Of a DNA stretch of 64,000 bases, positions 1 through 9,135 are shown piece by piece. A program made the position numbers and the translations under genes. Below the pieces are notes generated by a model that worked only from the letters and a program-made list of their open reading frames with translations, did no database searches and was not told the origin of the DNA. Source of the stretch: a sulfur-oxidizing endosymbiont of Gigantopelta aegis (lineage in GTDB: Bacteria > Pseudomonadota > Gammaproteobacteria > GRL18); assembly GCF_016097415.1 (NCBI RefSeq), contig NZ_JAEHGE010000001.1, forward strand, positions 583,001-647,000, read 5' to 3'. The first letter of the stretch is position 1. Each line of letters starts with the position of its first letter.

Positions 1-270
1 CAACAACTACTGAGACTATTAAAGTTACAGCGCATTGATGTGGCCTTATATACCTGCGTCGAAGGCCTTGCCTTAGCCAAACAACTTAATATCCAGCAGC
101 TGAAAATACTCAAGCCGTCCTTTATACAAGTGGGGATGTATATTTATCTTAATAAACGCCACGTAGATTTAGTGCCAAAACTAAGCCAAGCATTGCACGC
201 TATAAAAAAAAATGGTCGCTATGGTCAGCTCTATCAAGAAAAAATACGACCCTATTATGTTAACGAATAA
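1..270 (+). CDS. Solute-binding protein family 3, C-terminal part (cut by window edge)
   Basis: The reading frame is open from base 1 to the stop at 268-270, so only the last 89 codons are present and the GTG at 40 is probably not the true start. The visible part (RIDVALYTCVEGLALA, then a GMYIYLNKRH strand and a closing helix with a GRYGQLYQE turn) looks like the last lobe of a periplasmic amino-acid-type binding protein (PBPb/SBP_bac_3 fold). A hybrid sensor kinase starts 45 bases downstream on the same strand. The protein may therefore be a periplasmic sensor partner rather than a transporter subunit, but that is inference. The family call rests on a short fragment. Confidence 0.6.
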   Translation, partial: QQLLRLLKLQRIDVALYTCVEGLALAKQLNIQQLKILKPSFIQVGMYIYLNKRHVDLVPKLSQALHAIKKNGRYGQLYQEKIRPYYVNE

Positions 271-315
271 ATGAGACTATTATTCAACAACCATAAAATG
301 AGCATCACCAGTTAA

Positions 316-2526
316 ATGAAAAAAGTTATTCCTGCCCCCCTCACCAAGCGTTCGTCACTGGCGAAGCGACTCATTATTTACATGATATTGTTCAGTGCAT
401 CCATTACTTTACTGACCACTGCGGTGCAACTTTATGATGAGTATCAACGTGATATCAGCAGTATTGAAGCGCAATTCGAACAAGTTGAAAAAGTTCATCT
501 GCGTTCTATCACCCAATCACTCTGGGCAACCAATGAACAAGAACTGCGCATTCAAATGGAAGGGCTAGTCAAACGCCCCAACGTGATTTATGCCTCGGTA
601 AAAAACAAAGAACAAGTCATCGCTGAATCCGGCAATATTAATTCAGAAAATATTATCAAACGTCAATTCCCGATGAAACACCTATTTTTAGATGTTCAGC
701 ATAACATTGGCACTTTAACCATCGTATCAACCTTAGACAATATCTATGCAGAACTGATCCGAGAAGCCATTACTATTTTCATCAGTAATGCCCTGCGTAC
801 TTTATTGGTAGTTATCTTTGTGTATTTTATTTTTCATCATTTAATCAGCCGACATATCAGCCGTATTTCTCAACACTTTCAGCAACTTGCCTTAAATCAA
901 AACTCCTTACTCGCCCTGGATAGAAAGCCACCTCAAAGCCCCGACGAACTTGATTTGCTCGTTGACTCAGTCAATAAAATGCAAGCCAGACTCAATACCA
1001 CTTTGCAGGCTTTTACTGAAAGCAAAAAGAAATATCGCACCCTAACCACGGTGGCTCCAGTGGGGATTTTTTATACTGACACTCAGGGCAATTGTTTATT
1101 TGTTAATAAAAAGTGGTCAGAAATATCAGGTATGTCAGCCAAAGAAGCCAAGGGCCAGGGTTGGATCAAAGGCTTACATCCGGATGATAAGCAACGCATA
1201 TTTTCCAGTTGGGATGCGTTTTCAAAAAATAATGCCAATTTTAAATTAGAATATCGATTCAAACATGGAGATAGCGTTCGCTGGGTTTTAGGTCAGGCCA
1301 CTGCAGAAAAATCAAACGATGGAAAAATTTTGGGTTATGTCGGAACGATTACAGACATCACCGAAAAAGTTACTATGGAAGAAAGCCTGAGGCGTAGCCA
1401 AAAAATGGATGCCTTAGGCAAACTAACGGGTGGTATTGCACATGATTACAATAATATGCTGGGTGTTGTTTTAGGCTATACCGACCTACTCTATGATTCA
1501 TTATCAGAGCATCCCAGATTACAAAATTATGTTGAAAAAATTAAACATGCCGGACAGCGCGGTGCTAAACTCACCAAAAAATTATTATTATTTTCCAGAA
1601 GACAATCTGCCGATGTTGAAACCATTAACATCAATGACTTGCTTCAGGAAGAAAAGCATATGCTGGAAAAAACCCTGACCTCGCGTATTCAATTACACTT
1701 TGAGCTTGAAGAAAATTTGTGGGGAGTACACTTAGATGTCAGCGAGCTAGAAGATGCCATTTTAAACATGTGCATTAATGCCATGCATGCTATCAATAAA
1801 AATGGTCAGCTGATCATTCGCACAAAAAATCGACAATTTAACGCTCAGGATGCCATAGAATTTGCTTTGCCCGTCGGAGATTATGTGCAACTCAATATTG
1901 AAGATACCGGCTGTGGTATGGATAAGCATTGCATGGAACAAATCTTTGATCCCTTTTATTCCACTAAGGGCGATAAAGGCACTGGCTTGGGCCTCAGCCA
2001 GGTTTATGGATTTATGAAACGCTGTAGTGGGGACATTAAAGTAAACTCTCAAATCCATCAGGGGACTCAATTCAGTTTGTTTTTCCCCCGTCATCATGGC
2101 CAGGATAATCAACATAAAGATATCACCACACCAGTAGTTGATTGGTCAGGCAATGAAAACATTCTGCTCGTTGATGATGAACCCGCTTTACTTGATTTGA
2201 ATTGTGAAATTTTAAGCAAACAGGGTTATCATCCTTTTAGTGCGGAGAATGCCAGCCAGGCACTTGAAATTCTTAAAACTGAAGCAATCGTTGTGATGGT
2301 TTCAGATGTTGTTATGCCTAAAGTGGATGGCTATGAATTAGCCAATATCGCCCATGAGCATTATCCCGATTTAAAGATACAACTCGTCAGTGGTTACTCC
2401 AGTGACAAGTATGCGCTGGAAGGAAACAGTTCAGAGTTTAATAAGCAATTATCGCAGGAATTATTACAGAAACCTTATAGTGCTGATGCATTGTTGGAAA
2501 AAATACGCACTTTATTGGATGGCTAA
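316..2526 (+). CDS. Hybrid sensor histidine kinase (TM-HAMP-PAS-HisKA-HATPase-REC)
   Basis: Inner-membrane sensor kinase of 736 residues. Order: TM1 about 17-37, a periplasmic loop to about 155, TM2 about 158-178, a HAMP-like linker, a PAS domain about 238-350, HisKA with phospho-acceptor H376 in GGIAHDYNN, HATPase_c with DTGCGM (D530) and GTGLGLS, and a C-terminal receiver about 615-735 with phospho-acceptor D664 in VSDVVMPKVDG. The receiver implies a phosphorelay to a histidine phosphotransfer protein or autoregulation, since no separate regulator lies beside it. It follows the binding-protein gene closely and may be co-transcribed with it, so the ligand could be delivered by that protein (inference). 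Length and domain order are normal for the class. The ATG at 316 opens a Lys/Arg-rich cytoplasmic tail before TM1. Confidence 0.9.
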   Translation: MKKVIPAPLTKRSSLAKRLIIYMILFSASITLLTTAVQLYDEYQRDISSIEAQFEQVEKVHLRSITQSLWATNEQELRIQMEGLVKRPNVIYASVKNKEQVIAESGNINSENIIKRQFPMKHLFLDVQHNIGTLTIVSTLDNIYAELIREAITIFISNALRTLLVVIFVYFIFHHLISRHISRISQHFQQLALNQNSLLALDRKPPQSPDELDLLVDSVNKMQARLNTTLQAFTESKKKYRTLTTVAPVGIFYTDTQGNCLFVNKKWSEISGMSAKEAKGQGWIKGLHPDDKQRIFSSWDAFSKNNANFKLEYRFKHGDSVRWVLGQATAEKSNDGKILGYVGTITDITEKVTMEESLRRSQKMDALGKLTGGIAHDYNNMLGVVLGYTDLLYDSLSEHPRLQNYVEKIKHAGQRGAKLTKKLLLFSRRQSADVETININDLLQEEKHMLEKTLTSRIQLHFELEENLWGVHLDVSELEDAILNMCINAMHAINKNGQLIIRTKNRQFNAQDAIEFALPVGDYVQLNIEDTGCGMDKHCMEQIFDPFYSTKGDKGTGLGLSQVYGFMKRCSGDIKVNSQIHQGTQFSLFFPRHHGQDNQHKDITTPVVDWSGNENILLVDDEPALLDLNCEILSKQGYHPFSAENASQALEILKTEAIVVMVSDVVMPKVDGYELANIAHEHYPDLKIQLVSGYSSDKYALEGNSSEFNKQLSQELLQKPYSADALLEKIRTLLDG

Positions 2527-2545
2527 GTTAGTATATTAAGCAAGA

Positions 2546-2571
2546 GCCATGATGCTTTGAAACATCATGGC
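2546..2571. terminator. Hairpin between convergent genes
   Basis: GCCATGATG (2546-2554) pairs with CATCATGGC (2563-2571) around an 8-base loop. It sits between the end of the hybrid kinase and the end of the convergent outer-membrane protein gene, where a shared terminator is expected. Neither side has a strong T-run, so termination is inferred from stem and position only. Confidence 0.5.
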
Positions 2572-2582
2572 CCTATACAAGC

Positions 2583-3173
2583 TTAGAAGTTATAACCGAC
2601 TTTAAACGTCGTTAATAAGTTATCTAAATCTTCTTTCTTATCACTGCCCTTATAAAACTTTTCACTTTCTGTCCACTGGTAGCGTGAACCGAAGCTAGCA
2701 TAGAGTTTTTCTTTTCTATATTCAAAGGCAAAACCAAACTGTCCTGCCAATAAATTAGGATCTCTGCCATTTTTCTTATCGGTCCAGATATAACCCAAGC
2801 CTGGTCCCATGCCCACTCTCATTTCATCAGAAAGGCTCCAGAAATAATGCGGATTGATTTCCAAAGTCGTCATTTCCAGACCATTATTGTCATAAAAATT
2901 CAAATCAATTTGTTGCAGAATGACATTTTTACCCGGTATGGTGAACACCGGGCAATTGAAGGCCAATTGAAAACCATAGGTTGCGCCACCGCCAGCCACA
3001 CTGCTGGAAATATCCATATAGCCCGTAGTGACTGCGAAAGCAGCATTAGCTTCCCAAGTGTCATCAAGGAAAGCCGGTAGTAAAACCAGTTCGTCAGTTT
3101 CTGCTATAGCAACAGAAGAAAGCATCAATGCGCCCAAGCAGGCACAGAGCTTCTTTTTGTAATTATTTTTCAT
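2583..3173 (-). CDS. Secreted outer-membrane beta-barrel-like protein, family unknown
   Basis: The protein has 196 residues and a clear signal peptide (lysines, a hydrophobic core, then a cut near SVAIAETDE). The mature part has alternating hydrophobic strands and Gly-rich turns (MGPGLGYIWTDKK, FGSRYQW) and ends in GYNF. A terminal aromatic residue is the usual BAM-recognition signal of outer-membrane barrels. It resembles small OmpW/MetA-pathway-like barrels, but I cannot place it in a named family. An AAGGA ribosome site lies about 10 bases before the ATG. It stands alone between a convergent kinase gene and the terminator of the two-component operon. Confidence 0.6.
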   Translation of the reverse strand: MKNNYKKKLCACLGALMLSSVAIAETDELVLLPAFLDDTWEANAAFAVTTGYMDISSSVAGGGATYGFQLAFNCPVFTIPGKNVILQQIDLNFYDNNGLEMTTLEINPHYFWSLSDEMRVGMGPGLGYIWTDKKNGRDPNLLAGQFGFAFEYRKEKLYASFGSRYQWTESEKFYKGSDKKEDLDNLLTTFKVGYNF

Positions 3174-3336
3174 TAGGGTGATGTTCCTTTAATTAGCAAT
3201 GTAAACGATCTTGTAACTATTCAGCCCGTAAACAATAAATTTTACACAGGTCTGTAGTGACTTATTTTTATTTAAGCATTATCTAATTTTCCCACACACA
3301 TAACAACACACCAAAGGTTCAGGAATTTTTAAAAAG

Positions 3337-3356
3337 TATTAGACTAAAGTCTAATA
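3337..3356 (-). terminator. Terminator of the two-component operon
   Basis: TATTAGACT and AGTCTAATA form a 9-bp stem with a 2-base loop just after the kinase stop codon. Read on the minus strand the stem is followed by CTTTTTAAAAATT, giving the T-rich tail expected of an intrinsic terminator. Confidence 0.7.
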
Positions 3357-3363
3357 ATACTGC

Positions 3364-4773
3364 TTAGTGTCCATCAATTTGGATAACAATACGTAGGCCT
3401 CCTAATGCTGATGAATGTTCAAGCTTAATCGACCCAGCATAGAGTTTGACAATATCATTGACGATGGATAAGCCTAGGCCATGACCATCTACTGATTCAT
3501 CAAGACGTGTACCTCGTTGCATTAAAGACGCTAATTGTGAATCATCAATTGGCTTACCATCATCTTCTACAATAATATTGATACTTTCAGCTTCAGTATG
3601 TCCATCTGAAGCGAGTTCACTGCTAAGCTGATCATTTTGAATATGACTGAGAATTTTAATATGAATCTCACTCTTGGCCCACTTACCGGCATTATCCAAT
3701 AAGTTACCCAATAGCTCTAGCATATCTTCCCGGTCGCCAAAGGTCGTTATTTGATCATCAATATGATAATTGATCTTCAGCTCACGATAGGCATAAATTT
3801 GTTTGATCACGGCAATCAGTTCGGGAATTTCTGCCTTGGGATTAAAGCGCTGCGTGGAACTGCCCTTGCCCGCCATTCGTGCACGTTTAAGTTCACGATT
3901 AATTAATTGATTAATACGTTCTAATTGTTTTTTTGCGGCAGCCTGTTTATCGAGTACTGTTTTATCAAGCTCTGGGTGCTTAGAATCAGTCTCTTCTGAT
4001 AGACGATCAAAATATTGAATCAATAAATTCAGTGGTGATTTAAGCGCATGAGATAAATTACCTAAGGCATTACGTGAACGTTGCAGGCGCTTTTCTAATA
4101 AGTTTAATAAGTGATTCACTTCTTGAACCAAGGGTAATACTTCAGAAGGTACATTGTCTGACAGAGTTAATAATTCGCCTTCTTCAAGACTTTTGATATC
4201 CGAACAAACGGATTCCAGACGTTTGAATGAGAGCCGTAAAATAATGCTTTGCAATAAGAGCAATAGCATTAAACCCAATAGCGACAGAATAAAAAAATAG
4301 CTTTTAAAACGTGTTTTTTGTTCATTAATAACCGTTAAGTCTTCGGCTAAGGCGATCACCAGATCTTTACCTTTTTTGTTAAAGCCCATATTAATTTGTA
4401 ATAACTTTTGTTTGTCAGGGCCATCAGTCACTATTAAAATGCGTTCACCCGTGTTAACTTTAGGTATTCTGAGCGTTTGATCCCATAATGAACGAGACAA
4501 AATTGAGGGTGTATTTTTCATGCTGATAACAAAATAATGCCCAGAAAATGGTTGTTGATAAACCGGCGGCATTCTATTTTTCTGCAACGTTAAAGCCTCA
4601 GGCATAACGTCAATAGCAGCTAACAAGCTTTCAACATCATGTTCTAAACGTGAGCCCACAAACTCATGCACCATGTCATTCATGGATTTTTGACCCAAAA
4701 ACCATAGTACGCTGAACAAGAGTAATAGACTCAGTGACAAGCCTATATGCAAGCGGTATTCAAGTGACTTCAC
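3364..4773 (-). CDS. Sensor histidine kinase (PhoQ/QseC-like)
   Basis: Inner-membrane kinase of 469 residues. TM1 is about residues 8-28, followed by a periplasmic sensor region to about 155, TM2 about 156-177 (a long Leu-rich run), a HAMP-like segment and HisKA with H242 in NLSHALKSP. The HATPase_c domain ends with GHGLGLSIV. It overlaps the response-regulator gene by 4 bases (ATGA type), so the two are translationally coupled. It is the last gene of a PepSY/regulator/kinase operon. The layout matches class I systems of the PhoPQ/QseBC type that sense envelope conditions. The actual signal cannot be read from sequence. Confidence 0.9.
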   Translation of the reverse strand: MKSLEYRLHIGLSLSLLLLFSVLWFLGQKSMNDMVHEFVGSRLEHDVESLLAAIDVMPEALTLQKNRMPPVYQQPFSGHYFVISMKNTPSILSRSLWDQTLRIPKVNTGERILIVTDGPDKQKLLQINMGFNKKGKDLVIALAEDLTVINEQKTRFKSYFFILSLLGLMLLLLLQSIILRLSFKRLESVCSDIKSLEEGELLTLSDNVPSEVLPLVQEVNHLLNLLEKRLQRSRNALGNLSHALKSPLNLLIQYFDRLSEETDSKHPELDKTVLDKQAAAKKQLERINQLINRELKRARMAGKGSSTQRFNPKAEIPELIAVIKQIYAYRELKINYHIDDQITTFGDREDMLELLGNLLDNAGKWAKSEIHIKILSHIQNDQLSSELASDGHTEAESINIIVEDDGKPIDDSQLASLMQRGTRLDESVDGHGLGLSIVNDIVKLYAGSIKLEHSSALGGLRIVIQIDGH

Positions 4774-5435
4774 GATAAGCTATCCATGAAAATATAGCCC
4801 TGACCTCTGCGTGTCACTATACGCTCTTTGCCCAGTTTGTCTCTCAGTCGTCTGATATAGACTTCAATGAGATTACTGTCCTTATCAAAGTCCTGTTCAT
4901 AAACATGTTCAATTAAACGGGTTTTTGATAATACCTTGCCCGCATTAAGCATAAAATAACGCAACAACCTGAATTCAGTACCGGTTAATAACTCAACCTT
5001 GCCATCAATAATGAGTTGCTGGGTTTCCTCATCTAATTTCAAGCCCTGACACTCTAAAGCTTGGCCTGCTTTATCATGGGTGCGACGCAATAAGGCCTGA
5101 ATACGCATCACCAGTTCTTCCACATGAAATGGCTTGCCTAAATAATCATCCGCTCCCGCTTTAAAACCATCAATACGCTCATGCCATGAATCTCGGGCGG
5201 TTAGAATAATGACTGGCAGGGTATTACCTTTTGTGCGCCAGTTGGTCAATACTTCCAGTCCTGAACGCTGTGGTAAGCCCAGATCTAAAATGACCAAATC
5301 ATAGGACTCTTCATCCCCCATAAACTCAGCATCAACACCATTGTGCACCACATCAACAGCAAAGCCTTTGCTTATGAGTGCCTTATGCAATGTGTCGGTT
5401 AATTCAATATCATCTTCAACTAATAATAGTCGCAT
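4770..5435 (-). CDS. OmpR-family response regulator
   Basis: DNA-binding response regulator of 221 residues. The receiver has the acidic pair D8/D9, phospho-acceptor D51 in VILDLGLP, Thr in ILTAR and Lys in GKPFHVEEL. The C-terminal winged helix (Trans_reg_C) shows the usual TGTEFRLLRYFMLNAGKVLSK and VYIRRLRDKLG segments. It lies between a PepSY protein 3 bases upstream and the kinase it overlaps by 4 bases, so the three form one operon. It probably controls its own operon and envelope genes. Its binding site was not identified. Confidence 0.93.
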   Translation of the reverse strand: MRLLLVEDDIELTDTLHKALISKGFAVDVVHNGVDAEFMGDEESYDLVILDLGLPQRSGLEVLTNWRTKGNTLPVIILTARDSWHERIDGFKAGADDYLGKPFHVEELVMRIQALLRRTHDKAGQALECQGLKLDEETQQLIIDGKVELLTGTEFRLLRYFMLNAGKVLSKTRLIEHVYEQDFDKDSNLIEVYIRRLRDKLGKERIVTRRGQGYIFMDSLS

Positions 5436-5438
5436 TGT

Positions 5439-5792
5439 TTAATGTTCTTCATCTGTGTCTATCACTTGTGATGTTAAAGCATCCACTTCAATCTCAACCA
5501 CAACACCCTTCTCATTGATGTATTCTATTTCATAAATATAGCGATGGATATTATCATCTGAGCTTTTATCGTGAGTTTCACTTTTTAACTCAATTTCTAA
5601 AATACGACTAATATCATGACTCGCCAATTCTGCCAGAATTTTTTCCAATGACATTATTTTTCCGGCATCTTTAAGTGCTTTTAGTGTTTCAATTTCCTCA
5701 TCACCATAGACTTGAGAGTGATCGGCGACACTATTTTGTGCAATAAACAGGCTGAAAATGACCACAATAACATTTAATTTTTTAATAAACAT
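5439..5792 (-). CDS. Small periplasmic PepSY-domain protein
   Basis: The protein has 117 residues with a signal peptide (FIKKLNVIVVIFSLFIAQNSVA). It carries one PepSY-like unit: a helix KALKDAGKIMSLEKILAEL followed by strands ending EVDALTSQVI, the typical close of this fold. It is the first gene of an operon with an OmpR-type regulator and a histidine kinase. PepSY proteins encoded next to such pairs are thought to modulate the sensor or a peptidase in the periplasm. That role is taken from family context and not shown here. Confidence 0.8.
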   Translation of the reverse strand: MFIKKLNVIVVIFSLFIAQNSVADHSQVYGDEEIETLKALKDAGKIMSLEKILAELASHDISRILEIELKSETHDKSSDDNIHRYIYEIEYINEKGVVVEIEVDALTSQVIDTDEEH

Positions 5793-5988
5793 GATAAAAA
5801 CACTCGAAATAGTCTGAAAATTGAAATAAGACTATCTGACTGAGATGAACTGAAGCTGAACACGGGGAATTAAGTTGAATATCACGGGTATAGCTATTGG
5901 GAGCAGAGGCAGGATGGCCTTGTTTCTAGCATGGCTGGTGCTATAGAAAATGATGATAGGTTTTTTATGTTTAACGATGCGACAATTT

Positions 5989-6020
5989 GTAGGTTGGTGC
6001 TAAGCGTAGCACCAACCTAC
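5989..6020. repeat. Short palindromic repeat (GTAGGTTGGTGCT type)
   Basis: A perfect 13-bp inverted repeat, GTAGGTTGGTGCT and its complement, around a 6-base loop AAGCGT. It lies in the 262-base gap 5793-6054, where no gene is seen. It resembles the other GTAGG-initiated palindromes in this window (11889, 27383, 56256, 60153), as REP-like elements do. It also stands just downstream of the SYLF gene on the minus strand and could act as its terminator. Confidence 0.7.
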
Positions 6021-6054
6021 GAAAAAGGCCTAAACAATATTTCTGCGATGAATC

Positions 6055-6675
6055 TTATTTATTCAATTGGGGATCTTTAAGAAATTCTGTTGCACCCCAA
6101 TTTGCTTGTAGCACCAGACCGGTATCCACTAATTGATACAATGATACACCCGGCACTAATGAAGCAGACTCACTGGCATTAACACCACGACCCGCTACTT
6201 TCACCATCGCATCACCCGAAGCACTCACTTGCAGGCCAATGGTAGTAAATTGATTAAATACTGTTTCATTGTCAAAAATAACCACGCCATGAACAGATTT
6301 ATAGCCCACACCAGGACCCGTTCCTGCTCTGATCGCATTCATATAAATAGGGGTTTTGGTTTTATTATCAAAAACAACACCCAGTCCTTTACCAGCAACA
6401 TACATGATTAAATTCACTGACTGACCTTCAAAAACGCCATAACCATAGGCATTCTTAATTTCTTCTTTTGTATCTGGATGTTCCTTATATAAACGCTCTA
6501 AGGTTTCATCAGCCATTTTCAACAGCTCTTGACGTGTTTTCTCAAGATCTTCCGATGTCACCGTATCATAGCTATCGCGTTGCTCTGTAAGAAACTCTTC
6601 ATTGGCAAACACCGTGCCTTGCATTGCGCTCAAAAGAAAAAAACAGCCGATCAGTTTTATCGTCATATTGCTCAT
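6055..6675 (-). CDS. Secreted SYLF (YSC84/DUF500)-like protein
   Basis: The protein has 206 residues and a signal peptide (IKLIGCFFLLSAMQGTVFA). After a charged helical stretch (about 30-70) comes a Gly-rich strand-forming domain with AYGYGVFEGQ, GKGLGVVFDN, GVGYKSVHGVVIF and ASGDAMVKVAG. These are the features of the SYLF/YSC84 fold, which binds lipids in characterised members. It has no obvious operon partner: the AraC-type gene starts divergently about 100 bases away. Its function in this organism is unknown. The family call is moderately sure because the segments are diverged. Confidence 0.6.
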   Translation of the reverse strand: MSNMTIKLIGCFFLLSAMQGTVFANEEFLTEQRDSYDTVTSEDLEKTRQELLKMADETLERLYKEHPDTKEEIKNAYGYGVFEGQSVNLIMYVAGKGLGVVFDNKTKTPIYMNAIRAGTGPGVGYKSVHGVVIFDNETVFNQFTTIGLQVSASGDAMVKVAGRGVNASESASLVPGVSLYQLVDTGLVLQANWGATEFLKDPQLNK

Positions 6676-6777
6676 GCAAATTCCTTATTCTCATTAAAAA
6701 AACAATTGTAGCATGACAAATAGTGAAATAATTGTTATTTTAGCTCAATATTTTAACTATTTGGTCTGAGGATCTAA

Positions 6778-7776
6778 ATGAAGCTAGAACTTTTACCTGG
6801 AGCATGGACGCTTGAAGCATTCCGTCGTGGTGGGGTCGATATTGAAGAGCTCACTCGCTTATTACCCGATGATGTCCGGGAAATTCTTTATCATATCAAC
6901 CGTATTAGCCCTGAACGAGTCGATATTCTACTGACAATGTGTGCCAAACTCAGTGGCAATAAAAATTTTGGCCTCACCATGAATGAGCGGATTGATGTCA
7001 CTATGTACGGCTTATTTGGTTATTTACTACTCAATAGTAGTACTGTGCAGGATTTGTTTAATACCATTGAACATTATTATCCCATTTTGTATGCCGGTGG
7101 TGCCTCATTCAAGATAGTCAATTACAATAAGCAAGTACATATCAGCTTTATCACCAAGACTGATGCACAGGCATCGCATCGACACCTTACCGAATGGAGC
7201 CTGGGGTTTATACCATATTATCTACAAATAGCATTAGGTGAAATCGGGATACCACAAAGTGCTCATTTTACCCATAAAGAAGTCGTTGACAAAGAAAAAC
7301 TCAGCAGTGTTTTTGGGCCAAAAATAAGCTTTGATCAAGACAGCAATCAATTATTTTATCCACGCAGTATACTCAAGCAACATCTGAGCAATGTCGATGC
7401 AGGCTTATTAAAAATACTCCGGGTTCAGGCCGACAAAGCCCTGAGAATATATATCAAAGATGATTCTTTGGCCGCTAAAATACGTCTATTATTGCTTGAA
7501 AATCTAGGCATTGGTGATGCCACAGCAGCCGGCATAGCCCATGAACTCAACTTAACCCTCAGCACTTTTAAGCGCAAACTTGGACAGGAGAAAATTGATT
7601 TTAAACAAATCAAGGCCAGTGTTAGAAATGATCTAGCAATAGAAATGCTCAGCCAAACAAGGGTTAGCATTAATGATATTGCCAGAAAAACAGGTTTTTC
7701 AGATCAGAGTTCGTTTACTCGGTTTTTTATCCGCTGCAATCACACCACACCGAAAAAATTCCGTCAGCAACACTAA
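6778..7776 (+). CDS. AraC-family transcriptional regulator (Arabinose_bd type)
   Basis: DNA-binding regulator of 332 residues. The N-terminal two thirds match the ligand-binding/dimerisation region of the OruR/ArgR-like AraC subfamily (FGLTMNERIDVTMYGLFGYLLLNSS, LTEWSLGFIPYYL). The C-terminus holds two helix-turn-helices, with GIAHELNLTLSTFKRKL and IARKTGFSDQSSFTRFFIR, then TPKKFR. A GAGG ribosome site precedes the ATG. It is divergent from the SYLF gene, which may be a target, though that is only positional. A second member of the same subfamily lies at 14755. Confidence 0.88.
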   Translation: MKLELLPGAWTLEAFRRGGVDIEELTRLLPDDVREILYHINRISPERVDILLTMCAKLSGNKNFGLTMNERIDVTMYGLFGYLLLNSSTVQDLFNTIEHYYPILYAGGASFKIVNYNKQVHISFITKTDAQASHRHLTEWSLGFIPYYLQIALGEIGIPQSAHFTHKEVVDKEKLSSVFGPKISFDQDSNQLFYPRSILKQHLSNVDAGLLKILRVQADKALRIYIKDDSLAAKIRLLLLENLGIGDATAAGIAHELNLTLSTFKRKLGQEKIDFKQIKASVRNDLAIEMLSQTRVSINDIARKTGFSDQSSFTRFFIRCNHTTPKKFRQQH

Positions 7777-7777
7777 A

Positions 7778-7800
7778 ACGGCGCCTTTAAAGCGCGCCGT
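7778..7800 (-). terminator. Terminator of the DUF2092/patatin operon
   Basis: ACGGCGC (7778-7784) pairs with GCGCCGT (7794-7800). On the minus strand the stem is followed by TTTTAG. It lies between the convergent AraC gene and the last gene of the minus-strand operon. Confidence 0.65.
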
Positions 7801-7805
7801 AAGAA

Positions 7806-8273
7806 TCAGGGCTGATCAACCACGATATACACAATCTTATTAGACTGAAATGCAGGCCTATAATAAACCCCGCCACAAGAATGATAAGTAGCGCCAGTCG
7901 AGGTCAGCGTTTGACAACCACTAGGTAAAACTGCCACCGTTGTACCTATCGCAACTGCCGCTGCTGCAGGTGCAACAACAACTGGAGCAGGAGCAACGAC
8001 CACAGGCGCTGCCACTACTGGCGCAGCAACGACCACAGGAGTAGCGACAACCGCTGCCGTTGCTACCGCAGTACGTCGTCGAGTACGACGTCTAACACCT
8101 GCAACACTCACTGGTGTCAATGGCCGACCGACAACCGCTTCGGCATCCTGGATGACTTTAAAATTGAACTGTGTTGCTTCATCAAAATCAGCGCTAAAAA
8201 ATAACACCCCGATTGCCAGAAAGAAAAATGTTCTGGTTATGCTTCTCATAACTTTTTTGCTAGTAATGTTCAT
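7806..8273 (-). CDS. Ala/Val/Pro-rich membrane-anchored or secreted protein
   Basis: The protein has 155 residues with an N-terminal hydrophobic segment (about 15-28) that may be a signal peptide or anchor. A basic patch (RRRTRRR, about 61-67) is followed by a low-complexity run of Ala, Val and Pro (about 70-110) and a compact end with two cysteines in LPSGCQTL and YHSCGGVYYRP. The terminal Cys-Gly-Gly-Val-Tyr-Tyr module recurs in small envelope proteins encoded beside DUF2092 genes, and here the DUF2092 gene lies 18 bases upstream. The function is unknown. The low-complexity centre is a likely flexible linker through the periplasm or cell wall. Confidence 0.6.
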   Translation of the reverse strand: MNITSKKVMRSITRTFFFLAIGVLFFSADFDEATQFNFKVIQDAEAVVGRPLTPVSVAGVRRRTRRRTAVATAAVVATPVVVAAPVVAAPVVVAPAPVVVAPAAAAVAIGTTVAVLPSGCQTLTSTGATYHSCGGVYYRPAFQSNKIVYIVVDQP

Positions 8274-8291
8274 TGTTATTTTCCTTGCGCT

Positions 8292-9056
8292 TTATTGGCC
8301 AGTGCCGCGTAATAATAAGTCAATTTTCTCAGCCTTTTCAGGGACAATAAATTGGAATGTTTTGTCCGCTAAATCTGGCTTGGTATTCCAGTTCATGGTC
8401 AGAGAAAATTGTGGACTACCGGTTATCCAGCGAGAGCTAACAACATAACGCTTGGGCAAGGGTTTATCGCCCGTTTGAATCCATATCTGCCAATCAACTT
8501 CGGCATTGCGAAAAGCCAGATGATGACACTCAACACCATCAATCATACTTTTTCCCACATAAAAACCTGAAATCAGCCCCTTAGAAAGCCTTGTATAACT
8601 GTCTTTATAGAGCAAATCAGCACCGGGTGCCGTCAGGTCAAATTGGTTTATCGCCTGATCCAGTGCCGCAGTCAGATTATCAGCTGCTGCAACGCTGGCA
8701 TAGTAGTTATGCGCCTTGCTATAAAGGGTAAATTGCTTGCCATCATAATAAAATTTTTGTTCTACTGCATCGCCCATACGGGTACTGAATAATTTATTAG
8801 GACGACTCACCGAGGTTTCATTATCATGATCCAACATGATTTTTTGACCTGAATCGAGCATGGATTCAATCGTTGAATGACTGCTAACGGTAAATTGCTG
8901 TAAACCAGCAATATAAGTACTCATATTTTTTAATAGGCTGTCGGCCTGTGCTTCGACTTCTTCTGCTGATTGCACCACAGAAGTGGTCAATAAACTGGCA
9001 CAAAAAGATAAACTGACAACACCAGCATAGTGGCTTAGTTTTGTTCGCAGAGACAT
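8292..9056 (-). CDS. DUF2092 (LolA-like fold) periplasmic protein
   Basis: I place the start at the ATG ending at 9056. It has an AAGGA site 6 bases upstream and begins a clean signal peptide (SLRTKLSHYAG...VVQSAEE). A longer frame to 9110 adds 18 residues with no such features. The mature protein matches DUF2092: an early helix, strands around KLFSTRMGDAVEQKFYYDGK, a central helical segment and WQIWIQTGDKPLPKRYVVS. This family has a half-barrel fold like LolA/LprG that holds lipids. It is the third gene of an operon with a patatin-type lipoprotein, an Arg/Asp-rich protein and an Ala/Val-rich protein, which suggests lipid handling in the envelope. Confidence 0.8.
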   Translation of the reverse strand: MSLRTKLSHYAGVVSLSFCASLLTTSVVQSAEEVEAQADSLLKNMSTYIAGLQQFTVSSHSTIESMLDSGQKIMLDHDNETSVSRPNKLFSTRMGDAVEQKFYYDGKQFTLYSKAHNYYASVAAADNLTAALDQAINQFDLTAPGADLLYKDSYTRLSKGLISGFYVGKSMIDGVECHHLAFRNAEVDWQIWIQTGDKPLPKRYVVSSRWITGSPQFSLTMNWNTKPDLADKTFQFIVPEKAEKIDLLLRGTGQ

Positions 9057-9135
9057 ATAAATTCCTTGTTTATAGGCATTAGCACTAGGCCAATACTTAC
9101 ATCGGTTCAACTTACATTATAATTAACACACTGTT

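Noticed and set aside
1762-2115. 117-codon minus-strand frame inside the hybrid kinase gene
   Set aside because: Antisense shadow of the HATPase region, with no start context and no recognisable domain.
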